This document shows, in pieces, positions 19,001 to 27,877 of a stretch of 64,000 nucleotides of DNA; the stretch's first letter is position 1, and every line of letters starts with the position of its first letter. A program made the position numbers and the translations under genes. Source of the stretch: Paracoccus chinensis (lineage in GTDB: Bacteria; Pseudomonadota; Alphaproteobacteria; Rhodobacterales; Rhodobacteraceae); NCBI RefSeq assembly GCF_900102885.1, contig NZ_FNGE01000003.1, positions 124,001 through 188,000 on the forward strand. Direction: 5' to 3'. A model generated the notes under the pieces. It did not search any database, was not told where the DNA came from, and was given only the letters and a program-made list of their open reading frames with translations.

Positions 19001-19589
19001 CGCTGCCGCCGCAGCACTGCGTGCGCCCACCCCGACGCCGGTTCCCATGCCGACGCCGGCTCCCCAGGCGGCCCCGACGACGACCGCCAGCGCGGCACCG
19101 GTGCCGGATGACGCGGGCCAGCGCATGCGTGACGAGCAGTTGCAGCGACAGGCCGAGGAGCGTGCCCGCCAGCGCGCCGCTTCCGACGCCCAGGCCGAGA
19201 GGCAGGCCCGCGCCGCCGCCGAAGCGCGCGCCCGCGCCCAGGCCGAGGCCGAGGAACGCGCCGCCATCGCCGCGCGCGGCAGCTATCGCCCGCCCGAGAT
19301 CGACGACGAGCCCGAGATCGCCCAGAAGCCCGCCGAGGGCCGCACCACGGGCGACGTCGCCAAGAATGCGACCCTGCGCGGGATCGAGACGAACAAGACT
19401 CAGGTCATCGGTGTGGTGGGCGCAGGGCGCGCCAGCCGCGGCCTGATCCGCCTGCGCAACGGCAAGGTCGTGACGGTGCGCCTGGGCGACCGGATTGACG
19501 GCGGCGCGATCAACTCGATCGGCAACGGCAAGATCACCTATGTCAAGGGCGGCCGGACCTACAACCTGCCGATCCTGAACGGGCGCTGA
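16008..19589 (+). CDS. Large single-TM protein: GspL/PilM-like N-domain, Pro/Ala linker, PilP/GspC-like C-domain
   Basis: A 1193-residue protein. Residues 1-165 resemble the N-terminal part of GspL/PilM-type pilus or secretion proteins (VALIIPDDQILYTSLPIPG, then a QALDGLTPYPVADLAWDW segment). Residues 166-420 are acidic and disordered. One TM helix lies at about 424-446 (GGLLVMLGALLVGLMLIWAF). Residues 447-1030 are Pro/Ala/Thr-rich, and 1035-1092 form a charged coiled coil rich in Glu, Arg and Ala. Residues 1123-1193 form a compact domain (LIRLRNGKVVTVRLGDRIDG...NLPILNGR) like PilP/GspC homology regions. The likely topology is N-domain cytoplasmic and C-domain periplasmic. No other pilus or T2SS gene is nearby. 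The function is inferred only from fold resemblance. Confidence 0.7.
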   Translation: MSKRSAPDFALSFSNDAVHLMERADPPAAASVRWKERAVAAFDAPDFRAEMARLRKLVANGRDAKVALIIPDDQILYTSLPIPGDDHKPVELGQALDGLTPYPVADLAWDWRPSAAGDVRVAAVARQTLREAEDFARRHGFAAAGFLADPADGLFPATPRFGEPVAADEVLGDADLPGDLPADQPEATASQAAAEDAPVSDDAVKADAVAAEAGDATVPPGDGQTDLADDRGAVETVAEDSSAPKEAEPEGGSPAAGEDEAAATAEVAKGQAPDVVVASAEANDASLAQDQIGDGLVADTSEQTEPPVSGMDEATGENSRPAAESAPAELRPGDADPAPAAASASVARAGNPAAVLPGNRPAAPRLSKDRALALSDGEEAEASPDKPSLPERGRVVIERAAAARALRVDPPAPVAQHPGARGGVGGLLVMLGALLVGLMLIWAFVTPGDRPVATAPAVPAPAEDPAAQAAAQPEAQEAGTTMPPTPSSAAPAQAEVVETPVPVEPSRIEAPVAAATQTNPVQAPEQGPGATGNAAAQVQPVTTPPTSSSVTPPASDAAQTNAGNTVPTTTAAPVAPAAPDLRSPDPAEQAEGATSTVAAPAAPDTATDGTTTAGPTQPAAAPVAPASTSAGSAPGANAPSNPAPAIAEDDGGSAGTEAQAVPPVTSARSPAEIEAASPVTSSASPAAAAPALSAQSAAPTGSTAARPTTGPRRPQPAAAPSVSEADPLPAVVPGRRALTRSERPASRPASVQAPRATTAPRAAAPEAARPAGTARPAATAAPRPAPSRPEAAPRASTRPATTREPVSSSRPRPRPEEGSADESVTAAEMTPAERVTADALLAGLYALHPTLPRLSVASAADGPRFAEARPSRRPAAAASAVDAAVAEAVASKPAAKSSGDRPAARASKSAASEPSPAKAAPVKAAANTNGRPAARPSRAGTAKSSSAVESALAEAVATAKPAPVALASAASLAPVRKPARPAAIPVPQADAEAQAVAAAAAAALRAPTPTPVPMPTPAPQAAPTTTASAAPVPDDAGQRMRDEQLQRQAEERARQRAASDAQAERQARAAAEARARAQAEAEERAAIAARGSYRPPEIDDEPEIAQKPAEGRTTGDVAKNATLRGIETNKTQVIGVVGAGRASRGLIRLRNGKVVTVRLGDRIDGGAINSIGNGKITYVKGGRTYNLPILNGR

Positions 19590-19598
19590 TCAGCGCCC
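19581..19598. terminator. Palindromic hairpin between convergent genes
   Basis: GGGCGCTGATCAGCGCCC is a perfect 18-base palindrome that includes the stop codon of the large TM protein and lies five bases before the end of the convergent lipoprotein gene. It could fold as a seven-base stem with a GATC loop. Only TT follows on the plus strand, so it is a weak or bidirectional terminator at best. Confidence 0.45.
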
Positions 19599-19603
19599 TT
19601 GCG

Positions 19604-20236
19604 TTACCTGCAATAGCTCTGCCGCCGGGTCCAGCTGGCGATCTCTGCCCGCTTTTCCTGCGATCTCAGCGGCATCCAGCTGCGCGCCAGCCCGCGCCAG
19701 CTGCGGCCCCCCTGCACCTCGGCCCCGCCCGCGATGGCGCCGTCGCGGGTGACCTCGCGCGCCATGATCCGCACCGCGCAGCGCAGGTTGCCCGCGCCGT
19801 CCTCTCCCGTGCCGCAGGCGCCTTCCTGCGTTTGGGGACGCGACAGGCGCAGCAATCCGCGGGGCGAGCCCTGCGAGGCGCCCTCGTGATGGGCGACGGC
19901 CGACACCAGCCCGGCCCAGAATGCCTTCCGGTTCTCGCGCGTCTGCGCGGCGTAGCCGGGGCAGAACTGCATCACGTCGGACGGCACGGTGGACAGCAGC
20001 GTCACGCCTTCGGAATCCAGCGCGGCCAGCGCAGCCTCGGTCCATTCGGTGTTGTCCTCGCCCCAGCGCATCGCGGGCTGTTCCTTGCGCAGGCCCACGG
20101 CCGAGGCGAGGCGGCCGGTCACCGAGGGACGTTCGACCGGGGCGATGGTGGGGGCGGTCGTGGCCTGCCGCCCGGCCTCGACCGCGCCGCATCCGGCCAG
20201 CGCCAGCGCCGCCAGAACCATGATTCCCTTGCGCAT
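19604..20236 (-). CDS. Lipoprotein, possibly lysozyme/transglycosylase-like
   Basis: A 210-residue lipoprotein with signal MRKGIMVLAALALAGC. The mature part carries DVMQFCPGYAAQTRENRKAF followed by WAGLVSAVAHHEGASQ and GLLRLS. This resembles Rhodobacteraceae proteins annotated as SLT-like transglycosylases (a catalytic Glu in an HHE-type helix, then a G-L-x-x-S segment), but a full SLT motif is not clear. It has several conserved-looking Cys (CPGY, GACGTG, LRCAV, SYCR). AAGGGGAAA precedes ATG 20236. Lipoprotein status is firm; the enzymatic call is tentative. Confidence 0.75.
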   Translation of the reverse strand: MRKGIMVLAALALAGCGAVEAGRQATTAPTIAPVERPSVTGRLASAVGLRKEQPAMRWGEDNTEWTEAALAALDSEGVTLLSTVPSDVMQFCPGYAAQTRENRKAFWAGLVSAVAHHEGASQGSPRGLLRLSRPQTQEGACGTGEDGAGNLRCAVRIMAREVTRDGAIAGGAEVQGGRSWRGLARSWMPLRSQEKRAEIASWTRRQSYCR

Positions 20237-20384
20237 GACATTTCCCCTTGCACCTTTTGGTGCGGCCTAGCCCGCGCCCTGCCGGACCTCAATGAACATT
20301 CCGGCGACCGGCTCTCGCGCAACCAGCCCTTGTCGCGCGAGGGCCACGGCAATAGAAACCACCCCAACGCTGCCGGAGACGAAG

Positions 20385-21899
20385 ATGCTGGACCACCTTT
20401 CCTATACCGCCCCCGAACCCAAGGTCATCGCCGGGGCCAAGGGAGACTGGGAACTGGTCATCGGGCTTGAAGTCCACGCGCAGGTCGCCTCGAACGCCAA
20501 GCTGTTCTCGGGTGCCTCGACGGCTTTCGGGGCCGAGCCGAATTCGAACGTCAGCTTCGTGGACGCGGCAATGCCGGGGATGCTGCCGGTCATCAACGAA
20601 TTCTGCGTGGCGCAGGCGGTCCGCACCGGGCTGGGGCTGAAGGCGCAGATCAACCTGATGTCGGCCTTCGACCGGAAGAACTACTTCTATCCGGACCTGC
20701 CGCAGGGCTATCAGATCAGCCAGCTTTACCACCCCATCGTGGGCGAGGGCGAGATCATCGTGGACATGGCCCCCGGTGTGGCCCGCCGGGTGCGGATCGA
20801 GCGCATCCACCTGGAACAGGACGCGGGCAAGTCGATCCACGACATGGACCCTGCGCTGTCCTTCGTGGACCTCAACCGCACCGGCGTCGCCCTGATGGAG
20901 ATCGTAAGCCGTCCCGACATCCGCGGCCCCGAGGAAGCGGCGGCCTATGTCGCCAAGCTGCGCCAGATCATGCGCTATCTCGGCACCTGCGACGGCAACA
21001 TGCAGAACGGCAACCTGCGCGCCGACGTGAACGTGTCGGTCTGCAAGCCGGGTGACTATGAGCGTTATCAGGCCACGGGCGACCATTCCGTGCTGGGCAC
21101 CCGCTGCGAGATCAAGAACATGAACTCGCTGCGGTTCATCCAGCAGGCGATCGAATATGAGGCGCGCCGCCAGATCGCCATAATCGAGGATGGCGGCACG
21201 GTGGTGCAGGAAACCCGCCTGTACGACCCCGACAAGGGCGAGACGCGGTCGATGCGGTCGAAGGAAGAGGCGCACGACTACCGCTATTTCCCCGACCCCG
21301 ACCTGCTGCCGCTGGAAATCGAGCAGGGCTGGGTGGATGACATCGCCACGGGCATGCCGGAGCTGCCGGACGAGAAGAAGGCGCGCTTCGTGCAGGAACT
21401 GGGCCTGTCGGAATACGACGCGGGCGTGCTGACGGCCGAGGTCGAGAACGCCGATTTCTTCGAGGCCGTGGCCAAGGGCCGCGACGGCAAGCAGGCCGCG
21501 AACTGGGTCATCAACGAACTGTTCGGGCGGCTGAACAAGGAAGGCTTGTCCATCGGTGAAAGCCCGGTGTCGGCGGCGCAGCTTGGCGGCGTGCTGGACC
21601 TGATCGCCTCGGGCGAGATTTCCGGCAAGATGGCCAAGGACCTGTTCGAGATCGTCTGGACCGAGGGCGGTGAGCCCGCCGAGATCGCGCAGGCGCGCGG
21701 CATGAAGCAGGTCACCGACTTGGGCGCGATCGAGGCGGCAGTCGATCAGATTATCGCCGCGAACCCCGCGCAGGTGGAAAAGGCCAAGGCGAACCCCAAG
21801 CTGGCCGGATGGTTCACGGGGCAGGTGCTGAAGGCGACGGGCGGCAAGGCCAACCCGGCGGCCGTGAATGAGATGGTGGCGAAAAAGCTCGGGCTCTGA
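20385..21899 (+). CDS. gatB: Asp-tRNA(Asn)/Glu-tRNA(Gln) amidotransferase subunit B
   Basis: GatB (504 residues) is the kinase/transamidase subunit of GatCAB, which converts mischarged Glu-tRNA(Gln) and/or Asp-tRNA(Asn). Family landmarks include [20 protein letters not shown] near the N-terminus, the [18 protein letters not shown] motif and the C-terminal tRNA-binding YqeY-like tail ending [13 protein letters not shown]. The start at 20385 has GGAG upstream and removes a 31-residue non-homologous extension. gatC and gatA are not adjacent, so the genes are dispersed in this genome. Confidence 0.97.
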   Translation: MLDHLSYTAPEPKVIAGAKGDWELVIGLEVHAQVASNAKLFSGASTAFGAEPNSNVSFVDAAMPGMLPVINEFCVAQAVRTGLGLKAQINLMSAFDRKNYFYPDLPQGYQISQLYHPIVGEGEIIVDMAPGVARRVRIERIHLEQDAGKSIHDMDPALSFVDLNRTGVALMEIVSRPDIRGPEEAAAYVAKLRQIMRYLGTCDGNMQNGNLRADVNVSVCKPGDYERYQATGDHSVLGTRCEIKNMNSLRFIQQAIEYEARRQIAIIEDGGTVVQETRLYDPDKGETRSMRSKEEAHDYRYFPDPDLLPLEIEQGWVDDIATGMPELPDEKKARFVQELGLSEYDAGVLTAEVENADFFEAVAKGRDGKQAANWVINELFGRLNKEGLSIGESPVSAAQLGGVLDLIASGEISGKMAKDLFEIVWTEGGEPAEIAQARGMKQVTDLGAIEAAVDQIIAANPAQVEKAKANPKLAGWFTGQVLKATGGKANPAAVNEMVAKKLGL

Positions 21900-21901
21900 C
21901 G

Positions 21902-21939
21902 CGTCCCCGGGTCCAGGCTTGCAACGCGGGCCGGGGACG
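21902..21939 (+). terminator. Possible hairpin after gatB
   Basis: CGTCCCCGG (21902-21910) and CCGGGGACG (21931-21939) are perfectly complementary around a 20-base loop, just after the gatB stop. No U-tract follows, so the role is uncertain. Confidence 0.3.
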
Positions 21940-21984
21940 GGGCGTTCGGCTGCACCGGAAACGACCCAGCGCAAGGAGCGTGCG

Positions 21985-22596
21985 ATGCAAGCCTATGAAT
22001 ACACCGTCCTGCCCGCGCCGAACCGGGGCGAAAAGGTCCGGGGTGCCCGCAGCGGGGCGGAACGCTTCGCCCATGCGCTGACCATGGAAATGAACCGCAT
22101 GGCGCAAGCGGGCTGGGAGTATGTCCGCGCCGAAACCTTGCCCTGCGAGGAACGCAGCGGCCTGACCAGCCGCACCACCGTCTATCACAACGTCCTGGTC
22201 TTCCGCCGCGCGCTCGCGCCTGCCTATCCCCAGCACGAGTGGGCCGCGGCGCAGCGACCGCTTGCGGCCTCTCACGAAGCGGGCCCCGCTCTGCGTCCGC
22301 TGGCTGCGGCGCAACCCGCCCCCGAACCGGCGCCCGGGTCCGAGCCGCCCTCGGACTGGCCGGACGGCGATCCAGCCGAGGCGACTCTTCCCGAGCCCGC
22401 CAGAACCGAGGCTGCGCGGGTGGACGACTACGACGAGCCCGGCTTCGACCCCGACCGCACCGAAGGCCCGGCCGAGCCGCCGCCCTTCGTCCAACGTCCC
22501 CCCTTGGCCGCGCAGCGGCCCGAGCCCAAGGCGGGCGGCATCTTCTCGGAACCCATGCCCGGCAGCACCACCCGCCTGGGCCCGGCCGAACGGTAA
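21985..22596 (+). CDS. DUF4177 domain protein
   Basis: A 203-residue protein. Residues 1-75 (MQAYEYTVLPAPNRG... to YHNVLVFRRAL) match the small DUF4177 domain, including the MAQAGWEYVRAETLP core. The remaining 125 residues are Pro/Ala/Glu-rich, probably disordered, and end with a short GIFSEPMPGSTTRLGPAER segment. ATG 21985 has GGAG upstream; the 39-residue upstream extension overlaps gatB and is rejected. No signal peptide or membrane segment is present. The function is unknown. Confidence 0.82.
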   Translation: MQAYEYTVLPAPNRGEKVRGARSGAERFAHALTMEMNRMAQAGWEYVRAETLPCEERSGLTSRTTVYHNVLVFRRALAPAYPQHEWAAAQRPLAASHEAGPALRPLAAAQPAPEPAPGSEPPSDWPDGDPAEATLPEPARTEAARVDDYDEPGFDPDRTEGPAEPPPFVQRPPLAAQRPEPKAGGIFSEPMPGSTTRLGPAER

Positions 22597-22629
22597 GACC
22601 TGGGCGCCTGCATCACACTGCGTGCGCAC

Positions 22630-22830
22630 TTACCAATGCGGCGGGCGCTGGTCGGCCAGCGGGATCGTGCCTTCGGCGGCTTCGCGCTCGGCCTCGCGTT
22701 CCATCAGCAGGCCGACGCGGCGCGACAGGGCGCGGATTTCGGTCGCTTGCCGCGAGACCACGTCGGACAGGTCCTCGACCGTGCGCTGAAGATGGGCAAT
22801 CCGTTCTTCCAGCGCCTGCAACTTGTCCAT
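22630..22830 (-). CDS. slyX: SlyX family protein
   Basis: A 66-residue SlyX-type coiled-coil protein (MDKLQALEERIAHLQRTVED ...), ending with PPHW, which matches the family's conserved C-terminal PPHY/PPHW. The true start is the ATG at 22830, preceded by AAGGGGG; the longer open frame upstream overlaps hisS and is a shadow. The function of SlyX is unknown. It is convergent with the DUF4177 gene and divergent from hisS. Confidence 0.88.
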   Translation of the reverse strand: MDKLQALEERIAHLQRTVEDLSDVVSRQATEIRALSRRVGLLMEREAEREAAEGTIPLADQRPPHW

Positions 22831-22878
22831 GCCGCCCCCTTCCGCTAATCGAAGCCCGCGACCTGAAGGAAAACCCGC

Positions 22879-24360
22879 ATGGCCAAGGATCAGAAACCGC
22901 GCCGCCCGCGCGCCGAAACGCCCAAGGGCTTCCGCGACTATTTCGGGCCAGAGGTGACGGAACGCAAGGCGATGCTGGACCGCATCGCTGCCGTCTATCA
23001 CCTGCACGGCTTCGAGGCCCTGGAAACCTCGGGCGTCGAGACGGTCGAGGCCCTGGGCAAGTTCCTGCCCGACGTGGACCGCCCAAACGCAGGCGTCTTT
23101 GCCTGGCAGGAGGAAGCGGTGCCCGGCGGCGGCTCTGGCGACTGGCTTGCGCTGCGCTATGACCTGACGGCGCCCTTGGCGCGGGTCGCCGCGCAGTATC
23201 GCAACGACTTGCCCGCGCCTTATCGCCGCTATGCGATGGGGCCGGTCTGGCGAAACGAGAAGCCAGGGCCGGGCCGCTATCGCCAGTTCTACCAGTGCGA
23301 CGCCGACACCGTGGGCGCGGCCAGCGTCGCGGCCGATGCCGAGATCATCGCCATGCTGGCCGACGCGCTGGAAGCGGCGGGGATCGCGCGGGGCGACTAT
23401 CTGGTGCGGGTGAACAACCGCAAGGTCCTGAACGGTGTGCTGGAAGCCGCGCGCGTCCAGCCCGAGCAGGCGGCCGACGTGCTGCGCCAGGTCGACAAGT
23501 TCGACAAGGTCGGCGAGGCGGGCGTCCGCGAACTTCTGACCACCGGGCGCAACGATGCCTCTGGGGCCGAGATCGAGGGGGTGGGTCTGGACGCCGCGCA
23601 GGCCGAACCGGTCCTGCGCTTTCTGACCTCCAAAGGCGACGACAACGGTACGACGCTTGAGAATCTTAGGGCGGCCGTGGGCGGCTCGGCTATTGGTGCC
23701 GAAGGCGTGGATGAACTGGCCCAGATCGCCGCGATGCTGGACGCAATGGGGATGGGCGCGGATCGCGTCGTGATCGACCCCTCGGTCGTGCGTGGATTGG
23801 GCTACTACACCGGCCCGGTGTTCGAGGCGGAACTGACCTTCGAGATCCTCGACGACAAGGGCCGCAAGCGCCAGTTCGGCTCAGTGGCGGGCGGCGGGCG
23901 CTATGACGATCTGGTCGAGCGCTTCACCGGACAGAAGGTGCCCGCGACGGGCGTGTCCATCGGCGTGGACCGGCTGCTGGCCGCGCTGCGCGAAAAGGGA
24001 CTGGCCGGGACCACGGCACAGGGGCCGGTCGTCGTCACTGTCATGGACCGCGACCGCATGGCCGACTACCAGACGATGGCTGCTGAACTGCGCGCTGCGG
24101 GCATCCGGGCCGAGGTCTACCTCGGCAACCCCAAGAACTTCGGCAACCAGCTCAAATATGCCGACAAGCGGGCCTCGCCTATCGCCATCATCCAGGGCGC
24201 GGACGAGGCGGCACGCGGCGTGGTGCAGGTCAAGGACCTCATTCTCGGCGCGAAGATCGCTGCGCAAGCATCTGTTGAGGAATGGAAATCGCAGCCCGCC
24301 CAAGTTGAGGTCGCGCGCGAGGAACTGGTCGTCACCGTCCGCGAGATGCTGGCGCGATGA
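22879..24360 (+). CDS. hisS: Histidyl-tRNA synthetase
   Basis: A 493-residue class II synthetase, longer than the approximately 425 residues of E. coli HisRS and of the alphaproteobacterial type ([11 protein letters not shown] start; [14 protein letters not shown] segment). Motif 2 [19 protein letters not shown] lies at about 121-139, and the HisA motif region [11 protein letters not shown] and [16 protein letters not shown] follow. In this clade tRNA-His commonly lacks G-1 and HisRS has diverged accordingly (established knowledge; tRNA-His is not in this window). It is the first gene of a hisS-hisZ-hisG operon, overlapping hisZ by ATGA. Confidence 0.96.
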   Translation: MAKDQKPRRPRAETPKGFRDYFGPEVTERKAMLDRIAAVYHLHGFEALETSGVETVEALGKFLPDVDRPNAGVFAWQEEAVPGGGSGDWLALRYDLTAPLARVAAQYRNDLPAPYRRYAMGPVWRNEKPGPGRYRQFYQCDADTVGAASVAADAEIIAMLADALEAAGIARGDYLVRVNNRKVLNGVLEAARVQPEQAADVLRQVDKFDKVGEAGVRELLTTGRNDASGAEIEGVGLDAAQAEPVLRFLTSKGDDNGTTLENLRAAVGGSAIGAEGVDELAQIAAMLDAMGMGADRVVIDPSVVRGLGYYTGPVFEAELTFEILDDKGRKRQFGSVAGGGRYDDLVERFTGQKVPATGVSIGVDRLLAALREKGLAGTTAQGPVVVTVMDRDRMADYQTMAAELRAAGIRAEVYLGNPKNFGNQLKYADKRASPIAIIQGADEAARGVVQVKDLILGAKIAAQASVEEWKSQPAQVEVAREELVVTVREMLAR

Positions 24361-25424
24361 TCCCCCGCACCGCCAAGGCGGCGGTGGGCCGCCGCATCCT
24401 GGACGCCTTCCGTGCGGCGGGCGCTGTCGAGGTCGCGCCCGACATCCTGCTGCCCGCCGACACGCTGCTGGACCTGTATGGCGAGGACATCCGCGCCCGC
24501 GCTTATCTGACCACCGACCCGATCCGGGGCGAGGTCGTGCTGCGCCCCGACTTCACCGTGCCGGTCGTGCAGATGCACATGGCGCAAGGGGCCGAGCCCG
24601 CACGCTATTGCTACCTGGGCGAGGTCTTCCGCAAGCAGGACCACGGCGATACGCGGCCGGCGAATCCGCGTGAAAACGAGTTCCTGCAGGCGGGTTTCGA
24701 GCTTTTCTCGCGCGATCCGGAGGCCGATGCCGAGGTCTTCGCCCTGTTCCACGGCATCCTCGCGCCCTGCCGGTTGTCGGCCACCATGGGCGACATGGAT
24801 CTGCTGCTGGACGCCGTTGCGGGCCTGCCGCTGTCGGCTTCGCGTCGCGCGATGCTGGCGCATCACATCTGGCGGCCCAAGCGGTTCGAGCGGCTGCTCG
24901 ACCGCTTCTCGGCCGTCGAGCAGCCCCGCCATTTCGCCGTGAACAGCGCCCCTTGGACCGGCCTGCGCTCGCAAGAGGAAATGGAGGCCCGCATCGCCCG
25001 GCTGGAGGCCGCCGCCGAGGGGCCCCCCTTGGACGCAGCCTGGCGCACCCGGCTGCACCGCCTGTTCTCGGTCGCCGGTCCTGCACCCACCGCGCTGGAC
25101 GAATTGCGCATCCTAGCCGACCACATCCCCGCCATCGCCGAGGCGGTCGAGCGCCTGTCCGCCCGGCTGGACGCCATTACTACGCGCGGCATCGATCCGG
25201 GCAGCATCCGTTTCGACGCAAGCCACGGGCGCCGCACCATGGAATATTATGACGGCATGACCTTCAGCTTCACCGCCGAGGGCCGGCCCGACTGGCCTCC
25301 TGTCGCCACAGGCGGTCGCTACGACGCGCTGACGAAGGTGCTGGGGCAGGGCGAGGCCATCCCCGCCGTCGGCGGCATCATCCGCCCCGGCCTTGTCGCG
25401 GAACTGGAGCACGCGCCATGCTGA
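24357..25424 (+). CDS. hisZ: ATP phosphoribosyltransferase regulatory subunit HisZ
   Basis: A 355-residue paralogue of the HisRS catalytic domain without the anticodon-binding domain. It assembles with short-form HisG into the hetero-octameric ATP phosphoribosyltransferase of histidine synthesis. HisRS-like segments seen are [55 protein letters not shown] and the C-terminal [13 protein letters not shown] and ATGGRYDAL. It overlaps hisS by four bases and hisG by seven, so translation is probably coupled. Confidence 0.95.
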   Translation: MIPRTAKAAVGRRILDAFRAAGAVEVAPDILLPADTLLDLYGEDIRARAYLTTDPIRGEVVLRPDFTVPVVQMHMAQGAEPARYCYLGEVFRKQDHGDTRPANPRENEFLQAGFELFSRDPEADAEVFALFHGILAPCRLSATMGDMDLLLDAVAGLPLSASRRAMLAHHIWRPKRFERLLDRFSAVEQPRHFAVNSAPWTGLRSQEEMEARIARLEAAAEGPPLDAAWRTRLHRLFSVAGPAPTALDELRILADHIPAIAEAVERLSARLDAITTRGIDPGSIRFDASHGRRTMEYYDGMTFSFTAEGRPDWPPVATGGRYDALTKVLGQGEAIPAVGGIIRPGLVAELEHAPC

Positions 25425-26110
25425 AGCTGGGCCTTCCCTCCAAGGGCCGCCTGATGGAGCAGAGCTTCGACTGGTTCGCCACTCGCGGCATCCGGCTTGC
25501 CCGCACGGGCTCGGACCGTGAATATGCGGCCCGGGCCGAGGGAATCGAGGGCCTGTCCCTGGTCCTGCTGTCGGCAGGAGAGATCCCGCGAGAGCTTGCC
25601 GCCGGGCGCATCCAGCTTGGCGTGACCGGTTCGGACCTGATCCGCGAGAAGCTCGCGGGCTGGCGCTCCGACGTGGTGGAACTTGCGCCGATGGGCTTCG
25701 GCCATGCCGACCTCGTGCTGGGCGTCCCCGCCTGCTGGCGCGACTGCGAGACGCTGGACGACTTCGCCTCGATCGCCCGGGACTTCCGCGCGGCGCATGG
25801 CTTCCGGCTGCGGATCGCGACCAAGTATCACCGGCTGGTCCGCGCCTTCCTGTCGGACCACGAGGTTGCCGACTATCAGCTGGTGGACAGCCAGGGCGCG
25901 ACCGAGGGCACCGTGGCGAACCTGACCGCCGAGGCCATCGCCGACATCACCTCGACCGGCGAGACGCTGCGGGCAAACCACCTGAAGATCCTGCCCGACG
26001 CCCTGATCCACGCCAGCCAGGCCACGCTGGTCGCCAACCGCCGCGCGATCGAGACAGGCGCCATCGCCCCCATCGTCGCGCACCTTGGCCTGCCGCCTCA
26101 CGCAGCCTGA
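25418..26110 (+). CDS. hisG: ATP phosphoribosyltransferase catalytic subunit, short form
   Basis: A 230-residue short-form HisG, lacking the C-terminal regulatory domain of the long form, which explains its need for HisZ next door. It catalyses the first step of histidine synthesis (ATP + PRPP). Visible motifs: [13 protein letters not shown] at the N-terminus, QLGVTGSDLIREK, and the PRPP-binding loop in QLVDSQGATEGTVANLTAEA. It is the last gene of the operon. No obvious terminator follows. Confidence 0.96.
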   Translation: MLKLGLPSKGRLMEQSFDWFATRGIRLARTGSDREYAARAEGIEGLSLVLLSAGEIPRELAAGRIQLGVTGSDLIREKLAGWRSDVVELAPMGFGHADLVLGVPACWRDCETLDDFASIARDFRAAHGFRLRIATKYHRLVRAFLSDHEVADYQLVDSQGATEGTVANLTAEAIADITSTGETLRANHLKILPDALIHASQATLVANRRAIETGAIAPIVAHLGLPPHAA

Positions 26111-26168
26111 GCGGCGGCCGGCCTGACCAAGCTATCTCCCCGACTTCCAGCTTCGCCCAAGGGCTGAG

Positions 26169-26194
26169 GGATCGTCTTTGCGTCCAGTCGCGTT
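26169..26194 (+). promoter_or_regulatory. Near-consensus EcfG-type promoter before the DUF2171 gene
   Basis: GGATC (26169-26173), a 17-base spacer and CGTT (26191-26194) differ from GGAAC-N17-CGTT at one position. The -10 element ends 40 bases before the ATG at 26235. It is listed because exact copies of the motif precede other genes in this window. Confidence 0.35.
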
Positions 26195-26234
26195 AAGGCC
26201 CGGGCGCACAGGCCCGGAAAGCAGGAGAACCGAC

Positions 26235-26504
26235 ATGGTCAACGCAAGCGAGATCACCGAGCACATGGAAATCGTGGGCGCCGACGGCGTGCACGTCGGC
26301 AAGGTCGATGGCGTCAAGGGCGACCGCATCAAGATGGTGCGCAAGGACGAAGAGCACGGCCAGGACAACCAGCACCACCATTTCGTGCAGCTTTCCGCCG
26401 TAGCCTCGGTCGATGGCGGCAAGGTCTGGCTGTCGGCCGAAGCCGCCAATGCGCGGCAGCTCTTCGAGGAAGAGGACGGCAGCCCGGTCGAGCATACCGG
26501 CTGA
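26235..26504 (+). CDS. DUF2171 domain protein
   Basis: An 89-residue soluble protein. The core EITEHMEIVGADGVHVGKVDG followed by GDRIKMVRKDEE matches DUF2171, a PRC-barrel-like beta domain common in alphaproteobacteria and often stress-induced. HHHF in the middle and an acidic C-terminus are also seen. ATG 26235 has CAGGAG upstream. The function is unknown. It stands alone between hisG and the convergent ftsY. Confidence 0.85.
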   Translation: MVNASEITEHMEIVGADGVHVGKVDGVKGDRIKMVRKDEEHGQDNQHHHFVQLSAVASVDGGKVWLSAEAANARQLFEEEDGSPVEHTG

Positions 26505-26555
26505 CCACAGCATCCGGCGCGGCGCGGTCAGGGCAGCCCGACCGCGTCGGCCAGT

Positions 26556-27686
26556 TTACAGGCCGACCAGCGCCCGGGCGAACTCGCTCGGCTCGAATGC
26601 GTCCAGGTCGTCGATCTGCTCGCCCACGCCGATCGCATGGATCGGCAGGCCGAACTTGTCTGCCAAGGCAACCAGAACGCCCCCGCGCGCGGTGCCGTCC
26701 AGCTTGGTCATGACCAAGCCCGACACGTCGGCCAGCTTGCGGAAGGTTTCCACCTGGCTCAGGGCGTTCTGGCCGGTGGTGGCGTCCAGTACCAGCAGGG
26801 TGTTGTGGGGCGCAGAAGGGTCCTTCTTGCGAATGACGCGGACGATCTTCGCCAGCTCTTCCATCAGGTCGGCGCGATTCTGCAGCCGACCCGCCGTGTC
26901 GATCAGCAGCAGGTCCGCACCCTCGGCCTCGGCCCGCGTCATGGCGTCCCAGGCGAGGCTCGCTGGGTCCGAGCCTTGTGCCGCGACCATCACCGGTACG
27001 CCCGCGCGCTGGCCCCAGACTTGCAGCTGCTCGACCGCCGCCGCGCGGAAGGTGTCGCCGGCCGCGATCACCACCTTCTTGCCCGCTGCCTTGAGCTGGC
27101 TGGCGAGCTTGCCAATGGTCGTCGTCTTGCCCGAGCCGTTGACGCCCACAACCAGCACCACCTGAGGCCGCTTGGGATAAAGCGGCAAGGGCCGCGCCAC
27201 GGGGGTCATGATCCGCGTGACTTCGTCGGCCAGGGCCTGCTTGAGTTCGGTCGCGCTGATGCGGCGGCCCATGCGTCCCTCGGCGATGTTGGCGGTCACC
27301 CGCAGCGCCGTGTCGGTGCCCATGTCGGCCGAGATGAGCATGTCCTCAAGCTCTTCCAGCATCGCGTCGTCCAGCTCGCGCCGGGGCTCGGCCGGGGCCG
27401 CCTCGGTGCGGCCGAACAGGCGGCCCATCAGGCCGGGACGGTTTTCGGGGGCAGGCTGGGGCACAGCCTGCGCGGGCGAGGGTGCTGGTGCCGGGGAGGG
27501 CACAGGCGCCGGAGCCTGCGCAGCGGAAGGTGCGGGAGCCGCCGCAACCGGGGCGGCCGCAGGAGGCGTCACGGCCGCCGTCGCGGGCGCCTCGGCTGCC
27601 CCTTCGGACACGATGCTGTCCAGTCCCGCGCCGATCTTCGACGAGGACTTCGTCAACCGCTCGCGCAGTTTCGAGAAAAACGACAT
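26556..27686 (-). CDS. ftsY: Signal recognition particle receptor FtsY
   Basis: FtsY (376 residues), the SRP receptor GTPase that docks ribosome-SRP complexes at the inner membrane. The NG domain shows G1 GVNGSGKTTT (181-190), DTFRAAAVEQLQ, G3 DTAGR (263-267) and G4 TKLDG (327-331). The acidic A domain of E. coli FtsY is replaced by a short basic amphipathic N-terminus (FFSKLRERLTKSS) and a Pro/Ala-rich linker at 35-80, as in other alphaproteobacteria. The gene lies downstream of the aldolase gene on the same strand, separated by hairpins and repeat copy B, so it probably has its own promoter. Confidence 0.97.
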   Translation of the reverse strand: MSFFSKLRERLTKSSSKIGAGLDSIVSEGAAEAPATAAVTPPAAAPVAAAPAPSAAQAPAPVPSPAPAPSPAQAVPQPAPENRPGLMGRLFGRTEAAPAEPRRELDDAMLEELEDMLISADMGTDTALRVTANIAEGRMGRRISATELKQALADEVTRIMTPVARPLPLYPKRPQVVLVVGVNGSGKTTTIGKLASQLKAAGKKVVIAAGDTFRAAAVEQLQVWGQRAGVPVMVAAQGSDPASLAWDAMTRAEAEGADLLLIDTAGRLQNRADLMEELAKIVRVIRKKDPSAPHNTLLVLDATTGQNALSQVETFRKLADVSGLVMTKLDGTARGGVLVALADKFGLPIHAIGVGEQIDDLDAFEPSEFARALVGL

Positions 27687-27754
27687 GAGTCCGCCCTTTC
27701 GCTTGGCCCGACAAGCTATTCAGTCCCGCGCCAAAGGAAAACCCCGCAGGAAAC

Positions 27755-27810
27755 TTCTTCTTCGCGCAAGTATCCCGGGGGAGTCCCGCAGGGACGGGGG
27801 CAGCGCCCCC
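27755..27810 (-). repeat. Dispersed double-hairpin intergenic element, copy B
   Basis: Read on the minus strand: hairpin GGGGGC-GCT-GCCCCC (27810-27796), identical to copy A, then a second hairpin GTCCC-TGC-GGGAC (27795-27783) whose arms differ from copy A but still pair, then TCCCCCGGGATACTT and GCGCGAAGAAGAAG. The compensatory change in the second stem suggests the RNA structure matters. It lies between the aldolase gene and ftsY, in the direction of transcription. Confidence 0.72.
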
Positions 27811-27832
27811 AAGCCACGGTGCAAATGAAGAC

Positions 27833-27855
27833 GGGCGGCGAAATCCTCGCCGCCC
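27833..27855 (-). terminator. Terminator hairpin of the class I aldolase gene
   Basis: GGGCGGCGA (27833-27841) pairs perfectly with TCGCCGCCC (27847-27855), 22 bases past the aldolase stop. On the minus strand GTCTTCATTT follows, a modest U-rich run. Confidence 0.55.
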
Positions 27856-27877
27856 GCCCGGTCAGATCGGAAAAGCC

